Shown here: one piece after another, positions 62,822 to 64,000 of the stretch
Position numbering within the stretch: the first letter of the stretch is position 1
Layout of the letters: every line of letters starts with the position of its first letter
Assembly: GCA_029204225.1 (NCBI GenBank)
Contig: CM055109.1
Location: forward strand, 17,289,590-17,353,589
Length of the DNA stretch: 64,000 nt
Direction of reading: 5' to 3'
From: Diphasiastrum complanatum
Lineage: Eukaryota; Streptophyta; Lycopodiopsida; Lycopodiales; Lycopodiaceae
The notes under the pieces: model-generated
Told to the model about the DNA's origin: nothing
What the model saw: the letters and a program-made list of their open reading frames with translations, nothing else
Databases searched by the model: none
Program-made: the position numbers and the translations under genes

Positions 62822-64000
62822 GGGACAATTTATAATGCTTACCGGTACGCATTACACTCGAATCCATTGGGATTCTTAAATATGCCCAATCCCCCACTTG
62901 GAAGTCTCTCGATGATCTTTTCAAATTTGCATAATGTCAGTCCCTATCCTGGGCACACTGTACAAAAGGTTTAATGATCCCACAAAGATTCACTACATAG
63001 CATATCTCTACAAATAACTCCTGATCTATACATAACACTTTCATAACCGAGAATCCTGTAACTTGGTTATCTTCTAAGAGAGAATACTTCTCAAAGAGTG
63101 CTATTTCACATCAAAAATCTCAACCAGAGATTAACTCAAAAGAATATATTGTTAGCATGAATTTCCTCCCTTGCATCAACCCACCGATCTCAGTCCATAC
63201 TAAGATCAAGTTGACTGCTTCCAGCAAGGAACAGGTTTCAACAAACCCCATCTTGCAATAGAATTCCCTAGTTCTGACATAAATCAATCAGACTTGTTAT
63301 CAGCCACTTTTTCTACCGCAAGAGTGCTTCCCTTAAATCTTCAAACCAGATATCTACTATAATCCATAAAGGCTTTCTGTAATATCTAAATATCCTATCG
63401 TTTTTGAACAGGTCCGACATCTATTCACATAACAGATTCCTCCTGGAATCTCAGACAGATGTTTCTCCCTGATAACTCTCTTTTCTTCCTACTTCTCCCC
63501 CTTTGTAACAGGAAACATTACGAGTTTCCAAGGGGTGCATATCCATTCAGATTCGCCCTAGGAGAAGTTCCAAGAAAATCTTGAAAGTCAAAATATAGGT
63601 GTTGCATCACTGTAAGTAATACCAATATTGTCCCAACACAATGACTTAACCAAAGATCTTTGTTTCCAACCTTGAGAATTGACCCGTAAATTAGAAAAAG
63701 GAATTCTTGAAGATTTAGCAAGGAAAACCATTTTTGTGACATCGTCCAAGGTCAACGGGTAATAAAAAATTACCTTCCAAGGAATCACAAGAAAACGGGT
63801 TAATTAAAGTTTTAAGAAATTCACCAATATATCTTTTACAAAGAAATAGCTTACCGGGTTTTCGGTTTTGTAAATTTGAGATATCCAAAAAAAGGGGTCA
63901 TGACCAATATCTCAAATTTCCGACAATACACCCGTTTTATGACCGACAGTATTTGACATTACTAAGATTTATGGTCATACTACGGTCAACAGATCCAGTT
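62822..64000. other. No gene recognised; palindromic structure at 63,872-63,919
   Basis: Short frames on both strands have no assignable domain. AAATTTGAGATAT (63872-63884) and ATATCTCAAATTT (63907-63919) flank the 10-bp palindrome GGTCATGACC (63896-63905). Confidence 0.4.

Noticed and set aside
62531-64000. Possible endogenous pararetrovirus (coiled-coil ORF after a repeat)
   Set aside because: No movement-protein, coat or polymerase motif could be recognised; a retroelement gag explains the same features, so no viral label is given.

Overview
This window is nuclear DNA of a flowering plant. The evidence is three intron-containing genes of plant type (a histidine phosphatase, an APO-domain organelle protein and an IRE-type AGC kinase) surrounded by Ty1/copia elements, Ty3/gypsy chromoviruses and hAT-type miniature elements. 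Most transposons are old: they carry stop codons, frameshifts, truncations and nested insertions. Introns reach 4 to 7 kb and are largely built from these relics. That pattern resembles early-diverging angiosperms with long, ancient-TE introns, but the species cannot be fixed from sequence alone.

Layout. 1-11 kb: no host gene; a minus-strand copia LTR (2759-3485) next to a minus-strand copia element with gag, zinc knuckle and integrase (3486-6781) that holds a 187-bp hAT-like element; a gypsy integrase piece (6782-7392); a promoter-like block with repeated CCTTCGCC motifs leading into a degraded unidentified ORF series (8218-9489). 11.1-26.5 kb, + strand: exons 2-6 of a phosphoglycerate-mutase-like (histidine phosphatase) gene; the first exon with the RHG motif was not found. 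Its introns hold three copies or ends of GGAACG-rich hAT elements, two chromovirus copies and a copia relic. 26.5-44.8 kb: no host gene; large TC/AC/AG microsatellites, a minisatellite with 'ACGTGGC' motifs, a copia gag scrap fused to an AT-rich relic of a PIF1/Helentron-type helicase, a 310-bp inverted repeat, a gypsy-like PPT plus LTR, and a second copia copy (37297-40090). 44.8-50.4 kb, + strand: an APO1/APO2-like gene whose 4.2-kb intron contains a 356-bp tandem duplication and a chromovirus that lost its polymerase. 50.4-58.5 kb: AT-rich intergenic DNA with a perfect hairpin, a three-copy repeat and a LINE endonuclease scrap. 58.5-61.1 kb, - strand: the 3' exons of an IRE-family kinase, which continues to the right. 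61.1-64 kb: LTR-like sequence and a broken coiled-coil ORF.

The three host genes have no evident functional link: one is a predicted phosphatase, one acts in organelle RNA metabolism and one is a cytosolic kinase. The rest of the window is mobile-element history. The least ordinary items are the Helentron-like helicase relic of a type I associate with non-plant genomes, the chromovirus whose polymerase region is replaced by repetitive T/G-rich filler, and the retroelement LTR that ends about 20 bases from a splice acceptor of the APO gene.
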